Source: Saccoglossus kowalevskii
Taxonomy: Eukaryota; Hemichordata; Enteropneusta; Harrimaniidae
Length of the DNA stretch: 39,246 nucleotides
NCBI RefSeq assembly: GCF_000003605.2
Contig: NW_003105123.1
Coordinates: 34,224 to 73,469, forward strand
Direction of reading: 5' to 3'
Part shown: positions 27,101 to 34,029 of the stretch, piece by piece
How positions within the stretch are numbered: the first letter of the stretch is position 1
Layout: each line of letters opens with the position of its first letter
Program-made: the position numbers and the translations under genes
Notes under the pieces: generated by a model
What the model saw: only the letters and a program-made list of their open reading frames with translations
Told to the model about the DNA's origin: nothing
The model's database searches: none

Positions 27101-30100
27101 GAAACATACTTTTGGCGGATTCAGAAATACATATAGTAAAAGTGTGAGAATTTACAATCGGAAAGTGTGACATCAGTGGACGAAAGATGTAAAATCAATG
27201 AGAACAAGTTGGGATGGACATTCTCCATATACCATCATACCGAATATTCTTTCATCATTCATAAAAGAACAGCTTGGATTTAAAGACAAGTGCAAAAAAT
27301 TAAACCAGGTACAGCACTGACACTTTTTAAAGAACCAGATTCCGTACCAGCCCATGTTCACCGCGTTGGTTTTCAGAAGAGCGAGAAACGTAAGTCAGTG
27401 TTTCAAATGTTTTGGGAATATGAATAATATTTTGTGTTGAGTAAGAGGTAGCAATGACATAACACGAAAACCGAAGCGTCGGTCAAACAGGAAATTATGC
27501 AGCACTCATACTTTGTTGTCTAACAGTTTCTGAATTGTTTTGTGAATGGTGTTGAATAATACTTCTGTGATCTTTACTTGCAATTTGATCTTCGTAATGA
27601 CTGTGCTGTCAATATTTTGTAACCAAGTAATTTTTAATGTTATGTCGTAATTATGACAATCATGTTAACTCAAATCACACTGTGTTTTCGCTCTCAATTA
27701 TTTTTGTTATCCAATCAAATGCCACTCATGCCCTTGTCCTCATCAAGACCCAATGTGTCCATTTCAACAGGATGTCAATTCACTCGCACACGGCTATGAC
27801 TCATTATATCATTTTTTTTTACTATTTCTTTATTTCATTGATCGCTATAGTTCAATGTTCAGAATGTTAAAACATTTTTACTTTTTTTTTACTTAGATGA
27901 TTGATACCCAGTAACGTGACAAATAACTAGAAGACAAGACAGATATCAGGTCCAGACCAGCCACGCCAGAAGACATATACTCAATTATATATGATAAATT
28001 CGATAATATATGTATTTTATGGTTCACTCTTAATCAAGGAACAAGTACATGATTGGCAATTTAGTCAAAGACGAGAAAATTGAATAAGGAAATGTGCCAT
28101 ATGAACATTATTAGCAATGCACACTGACCAGCAAGTTCCACTGCATACGTCACCATGGGTATTTTAGTATACAAATGAGAAGCTAATGAGAGGCCTCATT
28201 TTAAAATACATAAAAATAAAAATGAGTTTGAAACCTATTTTTTTTACCTTGTGGTCGAAAGAGCTCTACTGTAATTGTTAACTGTGAGTTGGAAATGTAG
28301 TGATGATGATGATAAAATTTGACACCATAAAATAAACTGGTCATTGTATTATTACAAGTTGAACAAGCCATGCAATATGGCACAGTCCCTGTCAGTTACC
28401 AAATTTAAGATATATAGTTTTGTTTATAGTAATATAGCTAGAATATAACCATGTCAGGAATATGATTTTTTTAACATTAAAATGATTGACATTTGTATCT
28501 GATGGTCAAACAAGTACTTGTCCATATTGAGAGATATTGCTCTGGAACAGCATTCAAAATCAGCCATTTTGAATACATGTATATATATATAACATGATGT
28601 ATGATGAATATATAAAATTTGAATACAATCAGTCAAAGCATTTAAAAGATATGGCTCTAGAAGCCCAATCATTAAAACAAAATGGCCGCCAGTCTGCCAT
28701 TTTGAATCCAATCTGAAAAATAAAATGACATGCATCAGGAACCTGTAATGTCTAATGTACATGTATGTTATAAGTTTGAACGAAATCCATCCAGAAATGC
28801 CAGAAATGCTTGATATTTGATGATTTTTTTAGCACAACAATAGCCACCATTTGGCCACTTTGAAAAGGATCGTCAAACCAATATATCCGTATATTTATGA
28901 CATGATGTATAATGAATATTAAAAATTTGAACATAATCAGTCAAAACAAGTCAGACATATGGCACAAGAACCACATTCATTAAAACAAAATGGTCGCCAG
29001 TCGGCCATTTTGAATCTAATCTGAAAAACAAAATTATTTGCATCAAGGTCCCATAATGTCTAATGTATATACCAAGTTTGAACAAAATCCATCTGTCAAC
29101 AGTCGAGAAATGCTTGATTTTTATAATTTTTTTGCACAAAAATGGCCGCCATTCAGCCATCATGAATCAGAACGTAAAACAAAATGATGTGCATCAATGT
29201 CCTATAATGTCCAACGTATATACCAGGTTTGAACAAAATCCATCTGTAAACAGCCGGGCAAATGCTTGAGTTTGATGATTTTTAGCACAAAAATGGCCGC
29301 CATTCGGCCATCTTGAATCAGACCGTGGAACAAATTGATGTGCATATGTATAATATCATGTATGATGTATGTGTGAAGTTTGATTGTGATTAGTCCAGGC
29401 ACGCACAAACGCACGCACACACACACGCACACATAGAGGTCAAAACATAAGTCCCCGTTTTTGGACTGCGTCCGAACAGAGACTAATAAATTGAAATCAT
29501 AAAGTATGATATGGCCAGGCAGGACAAGATTTTTAAAACTCAAAATAGAATTTAGATCAAAAGAGAGCTATGCAATGTTGTAATCAGGGTATAATCTGAT
29601 AGACTGTGATCAGAAATGGCCCAGGCAGTTCACACAATGTGTACTGAGAAAGACTACCTTTCAACTGTTCCCCATGCAGCTGTGCTATAAATAGCAAGGT
29701 GATCTAGCTTATGGTTTGGGAGAAGAAGTCGCTTGAATATAAGTTGACAGACAGACAGACAGACGATGACAGGTCCAGTCAACCCATGAGCTCTGCTCAG
29801 TCATCTTTAATGACAGCGGAGCTAAAAATAATAATATTGCTGTACCAATAAATGATATTGGGTCAGAAAAATAACAGGCATTTCACAGGCACTTTATTAC
29901 TCAGCAACAATAACAGATACTATTTTAGGCCAATCTTTCTTTCCAAATTAATGCCGTGAATAAATACAACAAAAATAAACTCTAAATAATAAAAAGATGA
30001 ACTGGGCAAGTACATTTTGACACAAGTATTTCCTGAAAGAGATTTTGGTTAGCTAGTTTTTGTATTATGAACTTTAAATAGATGTAGAAATATTAAAAAA

Positions 30101-32985
30101 TTGTCAATTCAAAAGGGCTAACAAAATTATAAGGCTCTATCCTATGGGGAAATAAAAACAAAGTCATTGTTTCCATGGAAACAAGTTCAAGTACCTCATC
30201 TTTTTGAATACATGTATAATGAATATTTAAAATTTGAACATATTCAGTCACAGCAAGTCAGAGATATGGCACTAGAACCACAATCATTAAAACAAAATGG
30301 CCGCCAATCAGCCATTTTGAATCTTATCTGAGAAAAAAAATTATGTGCATCAAGGTCCTATAATGTCCAACATATATACCAAGTTTGAACAAAATCCATC
30401 TGTAAACTGCCGAGAAATGCTTGATTTTGATGATATTTCAGCACAAAAATGGCCACCATTCGTCCATTTTTAATAGGATCGTCAAACCAATAAATCTGTA
30501 TATCTACGATATTATAAGGCTCTACCCTATAGGGAAATAATAACAAAGTCATTGTTTCCACGGAAACAAGTTCAAGTACCTCATCTTTTTGAATACATGT
30601 ATAATGAATATCTAAAATTTGAACATAATCATGCAGTCACAGCAAGTCAGAGATATGGCACTAGAACCACATTTATTAAAACAAAATGGCCGCCATTTTG
30701 AATCTTGTATCTGAAAACAAAATGATGTGCATCAAGGTCCTTCAATGTCCAACGTATATACCATGTTTGAACAAAATCCACAAAAATGGTCGCCATTCGG
30801 CCATCTTGAATCAGATCGTGAAACAAATTGATGTGCATATGTATAATATCATGTATGATGTATGTGTGAAGTTTGATTGTGATTGGTCCAGGCATTTCTA
30901 AGATACAGGTCTGCACGCACGGACAGAAGCACAAACGCACAGAGGTCAAAACATAAGTCCTCGTTTTCGGACTGAGTCCGAACGGGGACTAACAAATTTG
31001 TAGCCTTTTTTTCTAATCTTTATTATTGATTTAATGGATGGCGGGAATTGTAGTACTTGCATTTATTATAGACCCAAGAGACTTCTTATTATTCACATTG
31101 ATACAAATAGACTTTAAGACAAGTGTTTTTTCTTTCTACTTCTTAATTAAATTGAAGATTTATTCCTGAGTATTCCTCAGGGAGACTAAAACTGTCCTAA
31201 CTTTAAACTTTGTTTTAAAGTATTAACCATAAACATTTAAAAGTCAAAGGGAAATGACAGTTAATATATTGGTAGTTACTTTAAGCTTAACAAACCTAAG
31301 CTGTTAATTGCATGTTGTTGTCACTAGAAAGTGATTGTTATTTGTGTATTTTCTGATTTTAGATGAAGTCATGTGTTCAATAGTGCTAGGTATTACTTTC
31401 TGAAACACAATACACCATATACTAAAAAAGCTGTCATGTAACACTAGATAATTTTTCATCTTGTGCATTAATGAGAGCCATGGGCCATTGGGCAGCTTGA
31501 CAAATACAGGATGACAGTTGTTATAATTAATTAGTTACATGTATATTTTGAGATTTATACAAAAACCATGCATAATACAGTTTACTAGTTTTTGTCTTTT
31601 CCTTGTTGTTATTGATCATTAACTGTTCAGAGAAATAGGCCGGTTATGCCATTGGAAACCTTTGGGGTTGTCGAATATATAATTGAACTTTCTGGTTTTC
31701 ACATTGTTGATCTGGACCTCATCATTACTGATGTAGACAGACAGCTTTCAGACCACATTCTGTCATTTTCTGTACTTTGTATTTCAAAAGCGCTACCAGT
31801 GGGGATTTGTTCTCCTGGGTTTAAATGTATGTGATCATAGGTTAGCTACCCATAAACACTCCCAGTCTCAACAGTTGTCTTAGATCGGCCACTCAGAGGT
31901 TGAACAGTATTTAGAACACAGTTTACATGTATTATTGATGAGAATAATTCCTATTCAATTAAATTTTCTGCTTCATTTACAATATATACACCCAGTATAA
32001 TACATGCATTGTATGTTTTTCGCATGAATTTTGTATGAAATATGGTAATGGATTCCATATGGATTCCGTATTCTGCGAGAATTAGTGATTTTAAAAAGCA
32101 CATGACATGGCTTATACTTAGATAAGCAATTTCATAAATACACCTGGCACAAGTGTTAATAGTATGTATTCAATGTACAATTATAATTGAATTCAGCCGC
32201 CTGTTAATCAATATTTTATTAAACATGATGTATTTTTATAGTTTATAGACATGGTAATAACAACTCTTGTTGCAATTTTTCCTAATATAAAATGTATGTA
32301 TGCACTTTTTTGATGCACATCATGCGAGAACTCATTATTTAAATCAGTTCAACTTGATAAAGATTTATGTTTTTTCTATAATAATGTCTGTGTTAATAAA
32401 AATACCTTCTCAGGATGTATGCATGCCTTGATCAACAAACAAACAAACAAACTTACTTCTCCATGAATAACGTTTATCAGATAGATATATAGCTAGATAC
32501 TAAAACATATCAAGAATACATTGTATATAAAAAACATATTTTTTTTTTTTTTTGTACAAATGTATTTTTTTTTCTACGTAGTTAAGACATTGTTTTAACA
32601 CAGTATAAATTAAACAAACCACATTTTAGTTTGCTTTGCAGTTTGGCCAACCATGTTAACCGATGTTTGAAATCCCATATTTCTGTATAGACAAACTTAC
32701 CTCGTTTTCCAATTGTCCCAAAGCATGTAAAATTATTTTCTTTTCGTCCAAGTAAAATGGTTCTCCTACACATCGATAAGGCTTATAGCTGATAGCATTG
32801 TAACCCTGCTCTCTCATCTGCCTTTGACGTCGAGCATAGTTATCACGAAACACTTGGTTCCGTGTTGGGTGTGTACAGTTGTATACACTGTCTGACCTGG
32901 CTTGGATCAATAAACCTTGGTGAGACGGAATCGGCAACGGTATCGGCTGGATATACTTCCTTGGCTCCTGGTTCTTCGGAGCCAT
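3011..32985 (-). CDS. CCDC60: CCDC60-like coiled-coil protein, 12 exons visible, 3' part off the window
   Basis: Twelve minus-strand exons join in phase into an open frame of about 557 codons: 32985-32701, 24470-24301, 23626-23557, 19546-19419, 18383-18321, 8828-8598, 8069-7959, 7442-7328, 7035-6813, 4158-4077, 3684-3591 and 3111-3011. Every junction is GT-AG. Two blocks match vertebrate CCDC60 as I know it from memory: TSVKLGHGLFNII (residues 156-168) and RPYTPCHS (293-300) followed by FRQLCALNWLLE (320-331). A Ser/Thr-rich segment after these (about 392-465) also has a counterpart in the human protein. CCDC60 is poorly characterised; mammalian expression is enriched in testis and ciliated epithelium, so a ciliary or sperm role is inference. 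The last visible exon ends in phase 2, and no later exon was found down to base 1, so the C-terminal part is missing from the window. Human CCDC60 is about 550 residues, so this protein would be longer. No transcript evidence was available. Confidence 0.85.
3112..4076 (-). other. Introns 10 and 11 (with exon 11 between)
   Basis: Apart from exon 11, nothing recognisable was seen. A short CA-rich stretch occurs near 3484-3492. Confidence 0.6.
3591..3684 (-). CDS. CCDC60: CCDC60-like exon 11 (residues 493-524)
   Basis: The acceptor is cacaccag|GCAAAG and the donor is CTATCG|gtgaga, with phases 2 to 0. It encodes QRAGSSASVKSSRDAQAIIL, then LRNQTRTNQLS. It is basic, Ser-rich and probably part of the linker before the C-terminal domain. 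Confidence 0.75.
4077..4158 (-). CDS. CCDC60: CCDC60-like exon 10 (residues 466-493)
   Basis: The acceptor is gttgacag|GTCCAT and the donor is AGAAG|gtatta, with phases 1 to 2. It encodes SPFLESRYDSASVAGMEEEM, then GVKDVIRR. The donor (gtatta) is weaker than the others. Another AG lies 22 nt inside the exon, but it would break the phase. Confidence 0.72.
4159..5639 (-). other. Intron 9, left part
   Basis: No gene was seen. A small local duplication around TGCATGATGGGATG occurs at 4252-4296. At about 5546-5564 a T run is followed directly by an A run. Confidence 0.55.
5640..5930 (-). repeat. tRNA-derived SINE, degenerate, in intron 9
   Basis: On the minus strand GGTAGACCCAAGTTCAAATC followed by TAAGGCTGAAC matches the SINE at 23105, with a B box-like AGTTCAAATCT at 5867-5857. 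Similarity continues downstream to the shared tail block GCCACACAGCCCTGTCATG. The A box is eroded. Confidence 0.65.
5931..6812 (-). other. Intron 9, right part
   Basis: No recognisable feature. The minus-strand frame that reaches from exon 9 into this stretch (to 6535) is read-through beyond the donor at 6812. Confidence 0.55.
6813..7035 (-). CDS. CCDC60: CCDC60-like exon 9 (residues 392-466), Ser/Thr-rich
   Basis: The acceptor is tttactag|TTTAAC; a second in-frame acceptor nine bases on (aacaag|AAGCCA, exon start 7026) would drop three residues. The donor is CGAA|gtaagt, phase 1. The peptide starts FNKKPSRFFGNTLTTTSARN, continues TPRRGS and is rich in Ser, Thr and Pro, ending acidic (SKVEEDPEYER). 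The KPSRxxGxTL start resembles a Ser-rich segment of human CCDC60. It is likely disordered. Confidence 0.8.
7328..7442 (-). CDS. CCDC60: CCDC60-like exon 8 (residues 353-391)
   Basis: The acceptor is aattttag|AGAATT and the donor is GAAAAG|gtaaat, with phases 2 to 0. It encodes KELKQNSFGKTTVRKIGRYK, then QYETNWKLFRERPATYLEK. The basic character and the Trp spaced after a Lys-rich stretch agree with the region after the CWN motif in vertebrate CCDC60. Confidence 0.8.
7880..7906 (-). repeat. Partial copy of the 5' edge of exon 7 in intron 7
   Basis: These 27 bases match 8045-8071 with one mismatch (sense CAGTAATTCTATATTCCG...). The copy includes the acceptor AG and the first bases of exon 7 and lies 53-79 bp downstream of that exon's donor. 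A run of 14 C at 7917-7930 sits next to it. Confidence 0.85.
7959..8069 (-). CDS. CCDC60: CCDC60-like exon 7 (residues 316-353), FRQLCALNWLLE core
   Basis: The acceptor is cattacag|TAATTC and the donor is TACAA|gtaagt, with phases 2 to 2. It encodes NSIFRQLCALNWLLESMIVE, then PPAAMGPILQCWNIKYK. The block FRQLCAL.WLLE...P.....CWN is the strongest family signature in the gene. A 27-bp near-copy of the 5' edge of this exon lies in the next intron at 7880-7906. Confidence 0.9.
8598..8828 (-). CDS. CCDC60: CCDC60-like exon 6 (residues 239-316), poly-Lys and RPYTPCHS
   Basis: The acceptor is cacacag|AATGAG and the donor is TCTCT|gtaagt, with phases 2 to 2. The first 40 residues are acidic and Thr/Ser-rich. 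Eight consecutive lysines follow (281-288), encoded by an A-rich tract, and then AEPPRPYTPCHSNI, which matches the conserved PFTPIHS segment of vertebrate CCDC60. An ATG lies one base inside the exon, so an alternative start here is possible. The A-rich run is prone to length errors in sequencing. Confidence 0.82.
8829..9802 (-). other. Intron 5, part adjoining exon 6
   Basis: AT-rich sequence in which I recognise no gene or repeat. Confidence 0.55.
9803..10357 (+). mobile_element. Family B repeat copy 2, most complete
   Basis: The 5' motif TAGCTCCGCTGT (9803-9814) is complementary to the 3' end ACAGCGGAGCTA (10345-10356). Between them lie about three modules of roughly 150 bp (TCTGAGAGAGGTCCACATGT...TACCAAAAATGACAAAAATA...), then a (GACGGACGA)-rich tract, a stem-loop at 10325-10355 and terminal CTAA. 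No coding capacity was seen. Confidence 0.82.
10358..12524 (-). other. Intron 5, unassigned stretch
   Basis: There is a (GT)n run at about 10756-10774 and a weak local repeat around CTCCCAYAATGCATT (11097-11185). Short open frames at 11303-11856 overlap on both strands and show no motif. Confidence 0.5.
12525..13008 (+). mobile_element. 5'-truncated LINE: RT C-terminal zinc knuckle and 3' tail
   Basis: The translation reads LRWG, then after one frameshift SNAIDLEWNKTG, a stop, and ENYKGDEVCKLCNDERKDVY followed by HFLFLC. This is the LRxGSxxLxxE...CxxC...HFLxxC pattern found near the C-terminus of many non-LTR reverse transcriptases. The frame ends at TGA 12884. A T-rich 3' UTR and an (ATT)n tail at about 12980-13003 follow. 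It is a dead copy. Confidence 0.82.
13640..14275 (+). mobile_element. Degenerate CR1/L2-like LINE 3' fragment
   Basis: Frames with shifts read LDYCNSLL, then HISPLLKSLHWLPVNRRIEY followed by KISSLCYL, then DPQYLSDLLHKYHPAR, then TKSYGERAFQYSGPNI, a stop and NCIPFS. The SLHWLPV.RRI.YKI and SYGERAF motifs are typical of the C-terminal part of CR1/L2-type reverse transcriptases; the stop falls where Trp is usual (LWN). The end at about 14265-14272 has a short AAT-repeat tail. Confidence 0.85.
14276..15938 (-). other. Intron 5, unassigned stretch
   Basis: AT-rich with an (ACGACA)/(ACA) simple repeat at about 15772-15803. Nothing else recognised. Confidence 0.5.
15946..17593. mobile_element. Non-autonomous DNA transposon, P-like ends, 7-bp target duplication
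   Basis: Terminal inverted repeats start CATGGAAGGTACTAA and continue GGAAGGAGCCA (about 29 bp, two mismatches) at 15946-15974 and 17593-17565. GTCAGAA is directly repeated immediately outside both ends (15939-15945 and 17594-17600). CATG termini with a 7-8-bp duplication suit the P superfamily, though hAT (8 bp) is an alternative. There is no transposase frame. The interior is interrupted by a family A element at 16361-17061. Confidence 0.82.
16361..17061 (+). mobile_element. Family A repeat copy 1, nested in the P-like element
   Basis: The 5' end is GTCCCCGTTC (from 16362) and the 3' end is the stem-loop AGTCCCCGTTTTCGGAC-tac-GTCCGAACGGGGACT (17025-17059), followed by AA to give CTAA. Inside are modules with TTTGAACGAAATCCGTCC and a CG-rich (ACGCAC)n tract at about 16990-17012. 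Confidence 0.8.
18321..18383 (-). CDS. CCDC60: CCDC60-like exon 5 (residues 218-239)
   Basis: This 63-nt exon has acceptor cttgcag|CGTGTT and donor TCTCG|gtaaga, entering and leaving in phase 2. The peptide is SVFMAQKDDHDVAERKEVAF. It is short and not distinctive; support comes from phase continuity between exons 4 and 6 and from good splice sites. Confidence 0.65.
19419..19546 (-). CDS. CCDC60: CCDC60-like exon 4 (residues 176-218)
   Basis: The acceptor is tttcaacag|AGAAAT and the donor is CTCAG|gtaatt, with phases 0 to 2. It encodes a basic helix (RNAKQIERAKIKERARREWQ) and then an acidic Ser/Asp/Glu stretch (SSSDDETDDELAEEVD). The basic helix continues directly from exon 3, as the corresponding Lys-rich coiled-coil segment does in human CCDC60. 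Confidence 0.85.
20064..20530. repeat. 52-bp tandem array, nine near-identical units, in intron 3
   Basis: The unit begins GATGTGCCTGTTAAACTTAT and ends ATATCAGTGTAGGTATA. Nine units fill the interval. Differences are one missing base (unit 2), GTGAAGG for GTGTAGG (unit 1) and GTGTCTG for GTGCCTG (unit 3). The homogeneity implies recent expansion, or an assembly that may not report the true copy number. Confidence 0.95.
21244..22532 (+). mobile_element. Family A repeat copy 2, longest
   Basis: It starts AGTCCCCGTT (21244-21253) and ends in the stem-loop 22496-22530 plus AA. Inside, two module types alternate: AAATTTGAACATAATCAGTC (three times) and AAGTTTGAACAAAATCCATC (three times), separated by AAAATGGCCGCC...GGCCATTTT hairpins. 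A (ACGCAC)n tract precedes the stem-loop. The minus-strand open frame at 22098-22634 is made of this repeat. Confidence 0.85.
22857..22945 (+). repeat. Possible 5'-end fragments of family B
   Basis: ACAAGTAGCTTATCGGC with TATAGCTCC resembles the start of family B copy 2 (ACAAGCAGTCTGTCGGC...TAGCTCCGCTG). TAGCTCTGCTGTT follows at about 22932-22944. No modules or 3' hairpin follow, so this is a remnant at best. Confidence 0.35.
23105..23420 (+). repeat. tRNA-derived SINE in intron 3
   Basis: The A box-like TGGCCTAGTGG (23118-23128) and B box-like AGTTCAAATCC (23161-23171) are spaced as in a tRNA. A non-tRNA body follows, then an A-rich stretch at about 23371-23381 and the tail block GCCACACAGCCCTGTCATG, which is shared with the minus-strand copy at 5640-5930. 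No cloverleaf with a paired acceptor is present. Confidence 0.78.
23557..23626 (-). CDS. CCDC60: CCDC60-like exon 3 (residues 152-175), conserved SVKLGxGxF block
   Basis: This 70-nt exon has acceptor ttcacag|TCGAAT and donor AAGA|gtaagt, with phases 2 to 0. It encodes RRMITSVKLGHGLFNII followed by SAQDNAR. The SVKxGxGxF pattern is one of the clearest matches to vertebrate CCDC60 and anchors the identification. Confidence 0.85.
24301..24470 (-). CDS. CCDC60: CCDC60-like exon 2 (residues 96-152)
   Basis: The acceptor is tttgtag|GAAGAT and the donor is GGACG|gtgagt. The exon enters in phase 0 and leaves in phase 2. The peptide is low in complexity and charged: EDLEDTTSSSDEEKDKVKEN, then a basic stretch around KKFVLRRKST. 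It looks like a disordered linker before the conserved SVKLG block. Splice phase is the main evidence. Confidence 0.75.
24566..24655 (-). repeat. tRNA-like sequence, SINE head or tRNA pseudogene
   Basis: On the minus strand GGTGGCCGAGGGGAAGACG looks like a Leu/Ser-type D arm (A box at 24644-24634) and CGGTTCGAGTC is a good B box (24582-24572). The wide spacing fits a class II tRNA with a long variable arm. The 5' end GGATGCCC does not pair with the 3' side CACGCACGC, so it is not a working tRNA. Confidence 0.6.
24807..25345. other. Assembly gap of 539 N
   Basis: A run of unknown bases inside intron 1. Open frames spanning it are artefacts. Because exons 1 and 2 join in phase (0/0), a missing exon here is not required, though an in-phase one cannot be excluded. 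Confidence 1.
25820..26321 (+). mobile_element. Family B repeat copy 3, 3' hairpin partly deleted
   Basis: It opens ACAAGCAGCTTGTCGGCTG and has about three modules with AATCGGACTTGCAGTTTTTA and GAGAGAGGTCTACATGTAG. The end is ACGACGACAGACAATC then AGCGGAGCTAA (26311-26321). The ascending arm of the stem-loop found in copies 1 and 2 is missing. Confidence 0.75.
26322..28383 (-). other. Intron 1, unassigned stretch
   Basis: No exon fits here. 26805-27500 is less AT-rich and may be an old repeat (it includes AAAGTGCCTGTGAACACCAA), but I could not define ends. Confidence 0.45.
28384..29486 (+). mobile_element. Family A repeat copy 3
   Basis: The 5' end AGTCCCTGTC (28384-28393) is a diverged form of AGTCCCCGTT and is preceded by ACAAGCCATGC...TGGCAC, as in copy 2. 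Both module types recur. The 3' end has (ACGCAC)n, the stem-loop 29450-29484 and terminal CTAA. Open frames within it are repeat-derived. Confidence 0.83.
29690..29825 (+). repeat. Family B 3' end variant
   Basis: GAGAAGAAGTCG is followed by (GACA)n at about 29747-29764, then a stem-loop with arms AGCTCTGCT and AGCGGAGCT (29789-29823) and terminal CTAA. The loop region includes TCAT/ATGA pairing. There are no upstream modules, so this is a short or 5'-truncated copy. Confidence 0.65.
30126..30710. repeat. 385-bp tandem segmental duplication across a family A copy
   Basis: ATTATAAGGCTCTA...GGGAAATAA...ACAAAGTCATTGTTTCCAYGGAAACAAG at 30126 recurs at 30511, an offset of 385 bp, and the match continues into family A sequence. 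The duplicated unit therefore includes non-element flank plus the 5' part of the truncated element. Confidence 0.85.
30190..30992 (+). mobile_element. Family A repeat copy 4, 5'-truncated and internally duplicated
   Basis: It begins within a module (AATATTTAAAATTTGAACAT), lacks the AGTCCCCGTT start and ends with (ACGCAC)-like sequence, the stem-loop 30956-30990 and CTAA. It carries the exact motif GCCGCCATTTT at 30689-30699. Confidence 0.78.
30993..32700 (-). other. Intron 1, part adjoining exon 1
   Basis: AT-rich with T runs at about 32539-32573 and (AAAC)n at about 32436-32452. Nothing else recognised. Confidence 0.5.
32701..32985 (-). CDS. CCDC60: CCDC60-like exon 1 (residues 1-95, start codon)
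   Basis: The ATG at 32985-32983 has a good context (A at -3, G at +4) and an in-frame TAA nine bases upstream, which fixes this start within the exon. The exon runs 95 codons and ends QLENE with donor GAG|gtaagt, phase 0. The sequence is Pro-rich near the start (YIQPIPLPIP), then basic (NYARRQRQMREQ), then contains GEPFYLDEKK. A non-coding 5' exon further upstream cannot be excluded. Confidence 0.8.
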
Positions 32986-33814
32986 GCTTGTTTATATCAC
33001 TAGTAATGTCCCCGCGCTGTGTGGTTGGCACGGAAACCTCCGGGTTCCACGGTAATGTAGCAACATAAAAACACGTACAATTTGGGTAATTACTTCATAA
33101 AGTCCGGATTGAACCCATGTTGTTAAAAACTAAATTGGCGAACTGCCGACGCGGCTCGAGGTTTCGGCAGAAACTTGTTGACTCCTTCCGTATAACAAGG
33201 TCAGTGGTATCGAGTGTGAAGTTTTGCAACAACAAGGTCAACTGATGACACACGTAGTAACTGAGAAATTAAGACCGAAAAATTGGTTTCATGTTATCTC
33301 GGACAGTCACCAACACGCACTCTTGGAGCTGTAAGGAACTCATTTGGTGCCACTGAATGAGACATTTGCGTGCTATTCTTTCTCTTAGGCATCACCCCTA
33401 AAAATCGCACACAGTCCATAAAGTTTAAAACTTTTTCATTTTCACGATTTTCATGATTTATTGGTATCTTTAATTCGTAAATTAATATTATTATAATCAA
33501 CACTATAACTACACGTCAAGAGACGGTAAAATTTAGCTTCCAATGACGTATAAAATATGTACAGTACATGTAAGGAGAGACGACGCAAAGTGGAAGAGCC
33601 ACTTAAAAACGCGTCGGGGTTACTTAGCTACTCGCTGTAAACAATGATTACATTTTAAATCAGGGACCGCACGTCGCAATGTATTCATCACGTACAGTCT
33701 CCCGACAATTGGACCGGGGTACTCAGGCCGGCAGCTAGTTGATCAAAGGATAATCTGTGCAGATTTGCGCTTATTTTGCCACAAGATTTTCCTGACCTTC
33801 GCATTTAATTTACT
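32986..33814 (-). promoter_or_regulatory. Upstream flank and presumed promoter region of the CCDC60-like gene
   Basis: This flank is visibly richer in CpG than the introns, for example around 33140-33175 and 33580-33740. It contains a stem-forming pair CTGCCGA/TCGGCAG near 33145-33172. No TATA box at a convincing distance and no divergent gene were recognised. A short minus-strand open frame (33294-33503) has no recognisable motif. Confidence 0.35.
33024..33037. promoter_or_regulatory. Imperfect X-box-like (RFX) palindrome near the start of the CCDC60-like gene
   Basis: GTTGGCACGGAAAC lies about 40 bp upstream of the start codon. It fits the RFX X-box pattern (GTTnCC-AT-RGnAAC) with about two mismatches; the second half-site GGAAAC is intact. 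RFX sites close to the start codon are usual in ciliary genes. With two mismatches this is only a candidate. Confidence 0.22.
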
Positions 33815-33827
33815 TGGGTCACTTTGT

Positions 33828-33965
33828 TAGGGTGTACATCATTTTTTTTCTCATTTTTGTTTTTATCCTATCTGTGCATTTTTGGTATTTTATTGTTCTC
33901 TTTACCAAGATCCCACGTCGGGATATGGTTTCAATGAAGATAATAATAATAATATTAACAATAAT
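33828..33965 (+). repeat. LINE-type 3' UTR remnant with (AAT)n tail
   Basis: A T-rich stretch leads to CCCACGTCGGGATATGGTTT, then CAATGAAGATAATAATAATA. This layout is usual for the 3' end of invertebrate non-LTR elements and resembles 38560-38640. No coding remnant was seen. Confidence 0.45.
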
Positions 33966-34029
33966 TAATAACTTCGAGTTACTGGCACATAGAATATTTG
34001 TTTTGTTTAACGTTGTATATTTTCCGTAA

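Noticed and set aside
33044..33056. Second X-box-like site GTTCCACGGTAAT
   Set aside because: The half-site spacing is one base short and the second half-site has a mismatch.
33294..33503. Minus-strand open frame upstream of the CCDC60-like gene as a separate small gene
   Set aside because: No motif, no splice partner in phase, and AT-biased low-complexity residues at its N-terminus.
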